Assembly (NCBI GenBank): GCA_964507645.1
Contig: CAZDPU010000003.1
Span: 8,035 to 72,034 of the forward strand
Direction of reading: 5' to 3'
Length of the DNA: 64,000 bases
Source of the DNA: UBA6624 sp964507645
GTDB taxonomy: Bacteria > UBP7 > UBA6624
In this document: positions 27,196 to 35,322 of the stretch, piece after piece
How positions within the stretch are numbered: position 1 is the first letter of the stretch
Layout: every line of letters begins with the position of its first letter
The notes under the pieces: generated by a model
What the model saw: only the letters and a program-made list of their open reading frames with translations
Database searches by the model: none
Told to the model about the DNA's origin: nothing
Made by a program: the position numbers and the translations under genes

Positions 27196-28349
27196 TTAGC
27201 CTGGCCAACACCATCTACAAATTGATAATGTTTGCCTTCATCTTTAAGAGAGGGGCAATGAACCACGCTTGCTTCTTGCATTTCTTTTATGTTTATCGCT
27301 CCAACCATCCCCATGGAGTTTTTCAAACCTCCTACAAGATTCAAGGTTCCATCATCCCTATCACTGGGTCCAAAAAATAATTTTTCCAAATCAACCATAT
27401 TTTTAACAGAAACCCTTGTTCCTCTGGGAAGATTTGGATCTTGTGTTGCCATTCCCCAATGGTACCCTTCTCCAGGAGTTTCTTTAAGTCCACTGAAGCA
27501 ACTTCCTAACATTACAGCATCTGCTCCAGAGGCGATAGCTTTTGATATCTCTCCCCCCTTCCTCATTCCTCCATCTGTAATTATTGAAATATATTTACCC
27601 GTTTCTTCAAGGTACCTTTTTCTAGCAATACAACAAGACATTGTTGCTGTAACTTGACCAACGCCAACACCTGTGACAGCTCTTGTTGTGCAGGCTGCAC
27701 CAGGGCCAATTCCAACTAGTATTCCTGCAGGATTTGTTTTCATTAGCTCATATGCAGTATTTTCAGTGACACAGTTGCCCAGGACTACAGGAATTTCTAT
27801 CTCTTCTATAAACCTCTTTATGTCCAGAGATATTTTCCCTCTGTGTCTAGAACTGATTACAGTTGCTTGGATAAAAATCAAATCAGCGCCTGCTTCTCTT
27901 GCCAAAAATCCTATTTTTTTTGCATTTGCTGGAGTAACGCTTACTGCTGCATCAATGCCTTTTTCTTTAAGTTCTTTAACCCTAAGGGATACTAGATTTT
28001 CTTTTATTGGTTCAGAGTAGACTTCCTGAATTATTTTTATAGCTTCTTTTGAATTGCAAGAAGTAATTTTTTTAAAAACCTTCGAAGGGTCTTCGTATTT
28101 TGTTTGCAATCCTTCAAGGTTTAAAACTCCCATAGACCCCGTCCTAGATAATCTTTCTGCAAAAACAACATCAACTGCAGAGTCCATGGCACTAGCAATT
28201 ATTGGAATTTTAAGTTCTGAGTTACCTATCTTGACTGAAGTGTCAACATCTTTTGGATCCAGGGTGCTCATTCCTGGAAGTATTGAAACATCATCAAATC
28301 CGTATGTGGATTGTAATTTTGGTAAAGAGCTTTTTTCCATATTTTCCAT
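27192..28349 (-). CDS. guaB3: IMP dehydrogenase of the GuaB3 type (no CBS domains)
   Basis: TIM-barrel IMP dehydrogenase-family enzyme, 385 residues. The catalytic-loop cysteine is Cys220 in GPGAACTTR; IITDGGMRKGGEISKAIASG and GADAVMLGS follow. The roughly 120-residue CBS pair found in ordinary GuaB is absent, and the sequence follows the GuaB3 pattern known from actinobacteria and cyanobacteria (for example GPGAACT and the HWGMAT--P-LPRGTR stretch). Because it is the only guaB gene here and overlaps guaA, it presumably performs the IMP-to-XMP step. Losing CBS domains implies no Bateman-type ATP/GTP control. Confidence 0.85.
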   Translation of the reverse strand: MENMEKSSLPKLQSTYGFDDVSILPGMSTLDPKDVDTSVKIGNSELKIPIIASAMDSAVDVVFAERLSRTGSMGVLNLEGLQTKYEDPSKVFKKITSCNSKEAIKIIQEVYSEPIKENLVSLRVKELKEKGIDAAVSVTPANAKKIGFLAREAGADLIFIQATVISSRHRGKISLDIKRFIEEIEIPVVLGNCVTENTAYELMKTNPAGILVGIGPGAACTTRAVTGVGVGQVTATMSCCIARKRYLEETGKYISIITDGGMRKGGEISKAIASGADAVMLGSCFSGLKETPGEGYHWGMATQDPNLPRGTRVSVKNMVDLEKLFFGPSDRDDGTLNLVGGLKNSMGMVGAINIKEMQEASVVHCPSLKDEGKHYQFVDGVGQAK

Positions 28350-28363
28350 ATTAAATCAGAGAT

Positions 28364-28391
28364 GCATTCACTCTTGTATTTGGGTGAATGC
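28364..28391 (-). promoter_or_regulatory. 5' leader hairpin of guaB3-guaA operon
   Basis: GCATTCAC and GTGAATGC form a perfect 8-bp inverted repeat with a 12-nt loop, placed a few bases after the transcription start predicted from TATAAT at 28405-28410 and about 14 nt before the guaB3 ATG. It could be a 5' stabiliser, an operator or part of an attenuator; I recognise no known purine riboswitch or PurR box. Confidence 0.4.
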
Positions 28392-28404
28392 TACGATTTT
28401 CTAG

Positions 28405-28410
28405 ATTATA
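28405..28410 (-). promoter_or_regulatory. predicted -10 element of guaB3-guaA operon
   Basis: A consensus TATAAT on the minus strand with TTTAAA 18 bases upstream as a weak -35. It would start transcription near 28398, giving a leader of about 49 nt, unlike most other units in this window whose -10 is next to the start codon. Confidence 0.5.
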
Positions 28411-28418
28411 TATTAAAA

Positions 28419-29507
28419 CTAATCTAAATTTAAAACAAATATATCCCAATTCCAATGTTGTTTATGGGTTGTTGACGTTACGGCAATTTTTTTATTGTCA
28501 GGGCTAATTGATAGGCTTTTAAGTTTATCCATTTTTGCAATTATTTGAAATTTGTTATTTTCAACATCCCACTTAATAAGGTTTATTTGATTTGCCTTTA
28601 CATCAATCAATGAATTGATCCAAAGGTTCTCTTTTAAAGACCATTGGTAAACTTGTAGAAAATGGCTATCTGTTGGAGTAAAACATTTTTTTTCGATAAA
28701 AACAAAATTCAAAAAGGTACAAAATTGTTGCTTTCTTGAGGACATATTCTTGGGGTTCATTCTCCATCCGAGGTTTTCTCCACCATATATTCCTATTGTG
28801 TATTCTTTTGTCCAGTCAACAACAATGTCTATTCCAGAGTTGCTCTTTGCAAGTGAGAGGCGGCTTAAGCCATCTTTGTTTTCAAGAATGAGAATGTTGG
28901 CTTTTTTGTCAATAGCGAAGTTTGATATTTTTGTGAAGGGTTCTTCATTTTGGTAAATTGTTTCAATTTCGCCATTTTCAACTGTCCTTTTTATTTTTCC
29001 TTCTTCAAGATAATAAATATTGTTATATGCATTTTTTGATATCTTGAAATCATTATCAATCAAGTAGGTTTCATCATCAACCCACCCTCTTATCCAAAGT
29101 TTTCCTGATTCAGTCAATGAGATTTCATCTTCTTTGATATCGGTTTGAGATTCTGCAAGAATTTTTTCTTTGCCGCTTTTGCCATACCACAAGACTGTTG
29201 GACCCGCAAGGGTCTTTTGTTTCCACAGTATGTTGCCATTGTTTACTTTAAGGATTCTTCCTATAGGGTCTAGAGATGAAAAAATTCCATTTCTGTTTAT
29301 GTTCAAGAATTTAACTTTTTCTCCAAACGGCGGAGAGGGGCTCTCTTCTAAAAATACTATATTTTCATTATCTAGCCAATTTAAATCTTTAATTTCAAGC
29401 CCTTGCCCCCATGGCCCTAGGATTTCAAAAGTGCTTTCTATTTTTTGTTCTTGAAAAGATAAAAAACCTACCAATAAGCAAAGATATATTTTTAGATTAT
29501 TTTTCAT
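28419..29507 (-). CDS. secreted protein, probable beta-propeller, unknown function
   Basis: 362 residues with an N-terminal signal-like segment (residues 4-17). The rest is rich in aromatic and acidic residues in a repeating pattern typical of beta-propellers, and the C-terminal stretch LKSLSISPDNKKIAVTS resembles a WD40/TolB-like blade (SPDG-K-IAF-S). No enzymatic motif is seen. It is a single gene; its start abuts the divergent dnaE region and its 3' end carries the guaB3 promoter region. Confidence 0.6.
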   Translation of the reverse strand: MKNNLKIYLCLLVGFLSFQEQKIESTFEILGPWGQGLEIKDLNWLDNENIVFLEESPSPPFGEKVKFLNINRNGIFSSLDPIGRILKVNNGNILWKQKTLAGPTVLWYGKSGKEKILAESQTDIKEDEISLTESGKLWIRGWVDDETYLIDNDFKISKNAYNNIYYLEEGKIKRTVENGEIETIYQNEEPFTKISNFAIDKKANILILENKDGLSRLSLAKSNSGIDIVVDWTKEYTIGIYGGENLGWRMNPKNMSSRKQQFCTFLNFVFIEKKCFTPTDSHFLQVYQWSLKENLWINSLIDVKANQINLIKWDVENNKFQIIAKMDKLKSLSISPDNKKIAVTSTTHKQHWNWDIFVLNLD

Positions 29508-29514
29508 ATGTTAG

Positions 29515-29520
29515 TATTAT
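29515..29520 (+). promoter_or_regulatory. predicted -10 element of dnaE
   Basis: TATTAT, 5 nt before ATG 29526. This spacing supports 29526 as the start, which is also the one homology favours, rather than the in-frame ATG at 29508. Confidence 0.4.
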
Positions 29521-29525
29521 TAATC

Positions 29526-32500
29526 ATGTCTTTTTCACACCTTCACTTGCACACTGAGTATTCTGTTTTAGATGGAGTGTGCTCTCCTAAAGAAATTTTA
29601 ACTTATGCCAAAGAATGTGGACAAAATTCAATTGCAATTACTGACCATGGCGTCATGTATGGAGTCCCCTCCTTTGTTAGAGAGGCAAAAAAACTAGGCT
29701 TGAAGCCGATTATAGGATGTGAAGCTTATGTATATGATGATTTTGAATTTCATGACAAGGGTAAAGATACCAAAAAAACAAATCACATTACTTTGTTGGC
29801 AATGAACAAAAAAGGTTATTCAAACCTTTCAAAACTAACCACAAAAGCCCATTTAGAGGGTTTTTACAGAAACCCCAGAATAAATTTAAATTGGCTTGCA
29901 GAAAAAAATGAAGGAATAATAGTTCTTTCTGGGTGTATTCAGGGGATTCTGTCAAAAGCAATCATTGATGGGAATCTAGCTCATGCTGAAAATCGAATTG
30001 ACTGGTTTAAGGAGGTTTTTGGAGATAGGTTTTTTCTTGAAGTAATGAATCATGGGATAGAAGAAGAAGAGATTATTGCAAAGCAGCTATTTGAATATGG
30101 AAAAAAACAAGAAATAAAGGTTGTTGCAACAAATGATGTTCATTTTTTAAAAAAGGGGGATCACTCGGTTCAGGATTTGCTTCTTGCGATAAGAAGCAAT
30201 CGATTGATAGACGATCCTGATAGGTTTAGGGCAAAATGGCCAAATCTTCATTTAGCAACAGAGTCTGAGATGTTAGGCCTTTTCAAGGAAAATCCTGAAT
30301 GTGTAAAAAATACCAACCTTGTAAGTGATATGGTTGAAGATTTTTCAGAGGTTTTTTCAAACCCAAACCCAATTTTTCCAATTGTTGAAATTCCAAAAAC
30401 CTACAAAAGCTCTAGTGAGTATTTGGAGAAATTGGCAGAAGAAGGTTTGCAAAAAAGATATAAAAAAAACATTAACGAAGCTAAAGAAAGGTTGAAAAAG
30501 GAACTTGATGTCATAAAGGATCTTGGCTACCCAGACTATTTTTTAGCTGTAAGAGATTATGTCAAATACGCAAAAGACAACGAAATACCTGTTGGCCCCG
30601 GAAGAGGTTCTGGTGCTGGATGTTTGGTTGCTTACTGTTTAGACATAACAACGATAGATCCGTTAAAGTATGGATTGATCTTTGAAAGATTCTTAAACAA
30701 AGGAAGAAAATCTCTCCCAGATATAGATATGGATTTTTGTACCTTGGGAAGAGATGATGTAATAAAGTATATAAGAGAAAAAAATGGAACCAAAAAAGTT
30801 TCACAAATCATTACTTTCAACAGGCTGAAAGGAAAGCTAGCATTTAGAGATATTGCTAGATTGTCTGCAATTCCTGAGCCAAGGTTTAGTTTGGTTGCAA
30901 AAGCTTTATCCGATGGTGAAAAATTAAAAGATGCTTTAAGAAATAATATCATTAGAGACATAATTAACAGGGATCCTGAATGCGAAAAGGCTTTGGAAAA
31001 AGCGATACTTATTGAAAACACAATTAGAAACAAGGGGGTTCATGCAGCGGGCTTGGTTATTTCAAATCAAAACTTGGCTGGAATGGTTCCTTTGGCGCGA
31101 GGAAAGAATGGAGAGGTTGTAAGCCAATATGAAATGAATGACTTGGAAAGTATGGGTCTTGTAAAAATGGATATATTGGGAATAAGGAATCTGACTTTTT
31201 TAAACGAGGCACAAAAAGAGATCAATATCCAGGGTCATGAGTGCGATATATATGACTTAAGTGACAAAGAAGATGACAAAAAGACCTTTAAGCTTTTAAC
31301 CAAGGGTTATACGGACGGTGTTTTTCAATTTGAATCTTCAACCGCTGTTGGTCTGTTGAAGAAAATTAAACCCAAGTCAATTGAAGATCTTGCGATAATT
31401 AACGCTTTAAATCGTCCCGGCCCTTTGAATTCGGGTCTTGCTGACAGCTATGTGAAAAGAAAACAGGGAAAAGAAAAGCCAACTCCCCCACATCCAGCGC
31501 TTAAAGAGGTCTTAGAGGAAACTTTGGGAATCATGGTTTATCAAGAGCAGGTTATGAGGATAGCTCAAGAGCTTTCGGGTTACTCTTTAATTGAAGCAGA
31601 TGATCTAAGAAAAGCTATGGGAAAAAAGATTGAGTCCTTAATGAAGACACAGAGAAAGAGATTTATAAACGGTGCGAAGAAAGTTGGAAAGATAAGCCAG
31701 GATGAAGCCTTGAAAATATTTAATCAAATAGAAGAGTTTGCTCAATATGGTTTTCCAAAATCCCATTCTGTTGCGTATTCTGTAATAGGTTTTCAATGTG
31801 CTTATTTAAAAGCGCATTTTCCTTCCTTCTTTCATGCTGCTTGGCTTTCTAGTTATGCTGGTAATGCTGAAAAAGTAGGAGACTGTGTTTCAAGGTTAAT
31901 CAGCTGGGGGAAAGACGTTCTTCCTCCTGATATAAACTCAAGTCAGGATTTGTTTAGTGTCAATAGTAATAATGAGATTCTTTATGGGTTAGCGAGCATC
32001 AGGAATGTTGGAGAGGTTTCTGCAAGAGAGATAGTTTCCGAAAGAAAGAAAAACGGGAATTTTGAAGATTTGCAAGATTTTATTTCAAGGTGTCAAAAAG
32101 TTGTAAATACGAGAGCTTGTGAAACCTTGGCTGCTGCTGGAGCTTTTGATTCTTTTAATCTTGATAGAAGGCATCTCCAGCTGGTTATAAAAGATATTTA
32201 CAAGGCGGTAGAAAGGCTTTCAAGGCATAAGGGGCAAGGTTCACTATTTGGAGAAAAAACATTAATAAATATTCCAACTGTCAGTGAGGATGATATGAAA
32301 AATGTAGATTCTCTTTTTCAGCTTGAATTCAATGCTCTTGAATCATTTATCACAACATCTCCAATTTCAGATAGGTATCAACATTTTTTAAACATGGGCG
32401 TAAGGAGGCTAAACGATCTTAAGGCGGGTTCTAAAATTGATGCGATTGGTTATCTTTCTTCATGCAAAATTAGAAAGACATACTCTGGAAAAAGAATTGC

Positions 32501-32924
32501 GGAAGGGGTTATTCAGGATAAGGGTTTTAGGTTTCCAATTGTTTTTTATGAAAGATCGTTAGATAGTATTGATTCAAGCCATCTCTCTGATGGCGTTGTT
32601 GTTGTAAGGGCTCGTAGCAGAAAGGGTAAAGATGGAGCAGTTAGCCTTTATGGTGAACAAATTTGGCCTGATGGAACTAACTATGAATCTGAAAGTGGAT
32701 TAGTTTCGCGACATGAATTGCTAGAGAGTATTATTTTGGATTTGAATGGCTTCCTTAAAAAGAAATATTTGAATTCTTTAGGTGATGTCTTAAAGACTTT
32801 AAAACCAGGAAATGTGGAAATTTATTTAGACTTTGGTACAAAGAAATTCAAACTTGAAGATAAATATGACAAAAATGCAAAAAAAATACTATTAAACTGG
32901 AAAGAAAAGCTGGAAAAAAAATAG
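29526..32924 (+). CDS. dnaE: DNA polymerase III alpha subunit
   Basis: Replicative polymerase. PHP domain opens HLHLHTEYSVLDG at residue 5; the polymerase active-site aspartates lie in LPDIDMDF near residue 399 (after GPGRGSGAGCLVAYCL), a further catalytic Asp in VKMDILGIRNL near 545, then a helix-hairpin-helix and OB region. About 1132 residues is normal for DnaE1. I use ATG 29526 because family members begin directly with the HLH-TEYS segment. It is followed after 11 bases by folE2, which has its own predicted promoter. Confidence 0.96.
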   Translation: MSFSHLHLHTEYSVLDGVCSPKEILTYAKECGQNSIAITDHGVMYGVPSFVREAKKLGLKPIIGCEAYVYDDFEFHDKGKDTKKTNHITLLAMNKKGYSNLSKLTTKAHLEGFYRNPRINLNWLAEKNEGIIVLSGCIQGILSKAIIDGNLAHAENRIDWFKEVFGDRFFLEVMNHGIEEEEIIAKQLFEYGKKQEIKVVATNDVHFLKKGDHSVQDLLLAIRSNRLIDDPDRFRAKWPNLHLATESEMLGLFKENPECVKNTNLVSDMVEDFSEVFSNPNPIFPIVEIPKTYKSSSEYLEKLAEEGLQKRYKKNINEAKERLKKELDVIKDLGYPDYFLAVRDYVKYAKDNEIPVGPGRGSGAGCLVAYCLDITTIDPLKYGLIFERFLNKGRKSLPDIDMDFCTLGRDDVIKYIREKNGTKKVSQIITFNRLKGKLAFRDIARLSAIPEPRFSLVAKALSDGEKLKDALRNNIIRDIINRDPECEKALEKAILIENTIRNKGVHAAGLVISNQNLAGMVPLARGKNGEVVSQYEMNDLESMGLVKMDILGIRNLTFLNEAQKEINIQGHECDIYDLSDKEDDKKTFKLLTKGYTDGVFQFESSTAVGLLKKIKPKSIEDLAIINALNRPGPLNSGLADSYVKRKQGKEKPTPPHPALKEVLEETLGIMVYQEQVMRIAQELSGYSLIEADDLRKAMGKKIESLMKTQRKRFINGAKKVGKISQDEALKIFNQIEEFAQYGFPKSHSVAYSVIGFQCAYLKAHFPSFFHAAWLSSYAGNAEKVGDCVSRLISWGKDVLPPDINSSQDLFSVNSNNEILYGLASIRNVGEVSAREIVSERKKNGNFEDLQDFISRCQKVVNTRACETLAAAGAFDSFNLDRRHLQLVIKDIYKAVERLSRHKGQGSLFGEKTLINIPTVSEDDMKNVDSLFQLEFNALESFITTSPISDRYQHFLNMGVRRLNDLKAGSKIDAIGYLSSCKIRKTYSGKRIAEGVIQDKGFRFPIVFYERSLDSIDSSHLSDGVVVVRARSRKGKDGAVSLYGEQIWPDGTNYESESGLVSRHELLESIILDLNGFLKKKYLNSLGDVLKTLKPGNVEIYLDFGTKKFKLEDKYDKNAKKILLNWKEKLEKK

Positions 32925-32927
32925 AAT
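32922..32927 (+). promoter_or_regulatory. predicted -10 element of folE2
   Basis: TAGAAT, 8 nt before ATG 32936, overlapping the dnaE stop codon. Spacing predicts a near-leaderless folE2 transcript. Confidence 0.35.
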
Positions 32928-32935
32928 TTGCCTTT

Positions 32936-33778
32936 ATGGAGAACAAGACAAAAAAGACATTGCCTGACTTGATGAAAGAAAAAGACAAGAGGAATGTGTC
33001 TATAGACAGGGTTGGAATATCTGAATTAAAAGTTCCTTTGCGATTTAAAAAACCAAATGGGAAAATCCATAGCACAGTTGGAAAGTTTGAAATGTATGTA
33101 AATCTAAATTCAGATGAAAGGGGTACACATATGAGCAGATTTTCCATTCTTCTTAACGACTTTCTTTCGAATGAAGACAATTGTTTAGATTCTGAATCAA
33201 TTGAATTGCTAACAAGAGAAATGAAAAAGTATCTTGAAAGCTCTGAAGCTTTTATAGACGTTGAATTTGATTATTTTAGAGAGGTGAAAGCTCCAGTTAC
33301 TTCTATAGTTGGAGTTGCCCCCTATTCAGCTGGGTATAAAAGTTCTTTTGATAAGGATGGTAAATTTTCTCTAAAAACATGGGTCAAGGTTACGGGTCAA
33401 ACATGCTGTCCTTGCTCAAAAGAGATTTCTGATTATGATCCAAGTTCAGGTAAGGGAAAGGGTGCCCACTCTCAACATGGGCATATTCTCATTGAAGTTG
33501 AGAATGCACAAAAGGAAAATATTTCTTTAGATTCGCTAATTGATTTAGCTGAAAAGTCTTTATCTGCTCCTTCGTACCCTATTTTGAAAAGACAGGATGA
33601 AAGAGAAGCAACAATATCAGCATATGAAAACCCGTGTTTTGTTGAAGATGTCATAAGAGGATGTGCTACAAGGTTAAGAAGGATGGATGGCATAAAAAGC
33701 TTTTCTTTAGAGGTGGTTAATGATGAGGTTATCCATTTCCACAAAGCAAAAGCCTCTCTTCAGGAAAACTTAAATTGA
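32936..33778 (+). CDS. folE2: GTP cyclohydrolase IB
   Basis: Makes dihydroneopterin triphosphate from GTP for folate. FolE2 is the zinc-independent alternative to FolE. Family motifs: VPLRFKKPNGK near residue 34, the catalytic Cys cluster TGQTCCPCSKEIS near 153-165 and AHSQHGHI near 173. 280 residues is typical. Other folate genes in this window (folC, folK, glyA) lie about 15-22 kb away. Its 3' end overlaps the convergent mocA-like gene by 19 nt. Confidence 0.93.
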   Translation: MENKTKKTLPDLMKEKDKRNVSIDRVGISELKVPLRFKKPNGKIHSTVGKFEMYVNLNSDERGTHMSRFSILLNDFLSNEDNCLDSESIELLTREMKKYLESSEAFIDVEFDYFREVKAPVTSIVGVAPYSAGYKSSFDKDGKFSLKTWVKVTGQTCCPCSKEISDYDPSSGKGKGAHSQHGHILIEVENAQKENISLDSLIDLAEKSLSAPSYPILKRQDEREATISAYENPCFVEDVIRGCATRLRRMDGIKSFSLEVVNDEVIHFHKAKASLQENLN

Positions 33779-34347
33779 TTTTTTAAAATTTCCTTTGCAA
33801 TAACGTACTCTTTTTTTGTGTTCATTTCGTAATTAACCCAAATATCTGAGGTTTTTAAAATTTTTCTTTTTTGTTTTTTGGTCCAATCTCTCAGGGGTGT
33901 TTCTGGGTGTATCTTTTTCAAGCTTCCCAGGATTTTTGAACCGATTAAAATTGGATGCCCCCCCTTTTTTTTATGAACAGGACAAACGATGGAATCTTCT
34001 TTGTAGGTTTTTTTCAATCTTCTCAATGTTTCTTTTTTTACAAGAGGGTAATCTACTGGCCAAATGAGGCATCCATTTTCTTCATCTACCAGCTCCAAGC
34101 CCTTTTTGATTGACAGGGATCTGTGATTGTGGTTTCTATTTATTGCAAGGTTTTCATTCTCGATGTACTTTTCAATATTTTTTTTATTTTTTCCTGCAAC
34201 AATGATTGTTTGAGAGAATTTTATTTTTTTTATTTTTTCAATTATTATTTCAATTGATTTTAAGTTTCCAAAATCAAGTAAAGATTTATCAGTACCCATT
34301 CTTTCTGAAATTCCAGCGCATAAGATGATTGCTGATATTTTTTTCAC
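33760..34347 (-). CDS. mocA: molybdenum cofactor cytidylyltransferase-like nucleotidyltransferase
   Basis: MobA-like NTP transferase: LCAGISERMGTDKSLL at residue 9 is the nucleotide loop (consensus LAAG-S-RMG--K-L), WPVDYPLV near 97 the metal-binding Asp motif, and GGHPILIG near 129 a substrate segment of MocA proteins. MocA makes the cytosine dinucleotide form of the molybdenum cofactor used by hydroxylases. It lies directly downstream of the molybdenum hydroxylase genes it would serve. 195 residues. Confidence 0.82.
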   Translation of the reverse strand: MKKISAIILCAGISERMGTDKSLLDFGNLKSIEIIIEKIKKIKFSQTIIVAGKNKKNIEKYIENENLAINRNHNHRSLSIKKGLELVDEENGCLIWPVDYPLVKKETLRRLKKTYKEDSIVCPVHKKKGGHPILIGSKILGSLKKIHPETPLRDWTKKQKRKILKTSDIWVNYEMNTKKEYVIAKEILKNQFKFS

Positions 34348-35322
34348 TTATTGTTCGTTTAATCGACTTATAAGCCTTTTGCAAAGAACTCCAATCATTT
34401 TTTTCCTATAACTTACAGGAAGTGTTAGGTTGTTATAAGGTTGAGATTTTTTTTGAATTTTTTCTGAAATTTCAGTAATGATTTTTTCAGACAGCTTCTC
34501 CCCTTTAAATTTGCTTGTTTCAGCATCATTAATTATTGGGTAAGTTCCAACTGCTCCAAGAACAACTCTTAAGCTCTTCATTTTTCCCTTTTTATCTTTC
34601 TCAAGGGCCCCTGCCACTGAAACAAGGGGGTAGTCAAAAGTGTCTCTGACTCTTAATTTCTCATATCCTGTTTTTATTTTTTCAATATTTTTTGGAAGTT
34701 TTATTCTTGTAATTATTTCTTTGTTCTCTTTTATGTTTCGCTTGATTCCATCATGTACATAAAAATCTTGTGAATCAAGTGTTCTTTTCCCATCAAGTCC
34801 TTGAAGTTCATATTTTGCATTAACCGCTACAAGCATGGGAGCTGAATCGCTTGAGAAAGTAGCTACGCAGTATTCCTTCTGGGGGATAACCCTACATTCA
34901 TCTGCTTCTGCCTTTAGGCAGGAACCCAAAGACGTTCTCCAAAATGATGTCTGGTTGTAAAAGTAGCACCTGTTGTCTATCAGTAGATTTCCGCCTATTG
35001 TTCCTGTTTTTCTGACAAGAACACTTCCAATCTGACTACAAGCTTCAAAAAGTCCAGGAAAAGTTTTTTTAGTTATTTCGTTCCTTGTTATCGAATCTAA
35101 AGTTGCCAAAGAGCCAATTTCATTTTTCTTAATGAAATCTAACTTTTTAATTTGTTTCAAGCTTATTAAGTGAGGCTTGACGTTTAGTCTATTTTTGTAA
35201 TTTTGTAAAAGATCTGTTCCTCCAGAAACATAATCAAAACCTTCATCTTTCACCTCTTTTGCAATCTTTATAGCTTCTTCGATAGATGATGGAGCATGTA
35301 TTTCAAAAGGTGGCAATATCAT
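34348..35322 (-). CDS. hcrB: molybdenum hydroxylase FAD subunit, 4-hydroxybenzoyl-CoA reductase beta type
   Basis: FAD-binding subunit of a xanthine oxidase-family enzyme. FAD motifs: VSGGTDLLQ near residue 32 and TIGGNLL near 108. Between them and the C-terminal domain is a loop with Cys119, Cys135, Cys143 and Cys152. The spacing 16-8-9 equals that of the four cysteines that bind an extra [4Fe-4S] cluster in HcrB of 4-hydroxybenzoyl-CoA reductase, and the total length of 324 matches too; ordinary xanthine dehydrogenase FAD subunits lack this loop. Overlaps the molybdenum subunit gene by 4 nt. The true substrate is unknown. Confidence 0.82.
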   Translation of the reverse strand: MILPPFEIHAPSSIEEAIKIAKEVKDEGFDYVSGGTDLLQNYKNRLNVKPHLISLKQIKKLDFIKKNEIGSLATLDSITRNEITKKTFPGLFEACSQIGSVLVRKTGTIGGNLLIDNRCYFYNQTSFWRTSLGSCLKAEADECRVIPQKEYCVATFSSDSAPMLVAVNAKYELQGLDGKRTLDSQDFYVHDGIKRNIKENKEIITRIKLPKNIEKIKTGYEKLRVRDTFDYPLVSVAGALEKDKKGKMKSLRVVLGAVGTYPIINDAETSKFKGEKLSEKIITEISEKIQKKSQPYNNLTLPVSYRKKMIGVLCKRLISRLNEQ

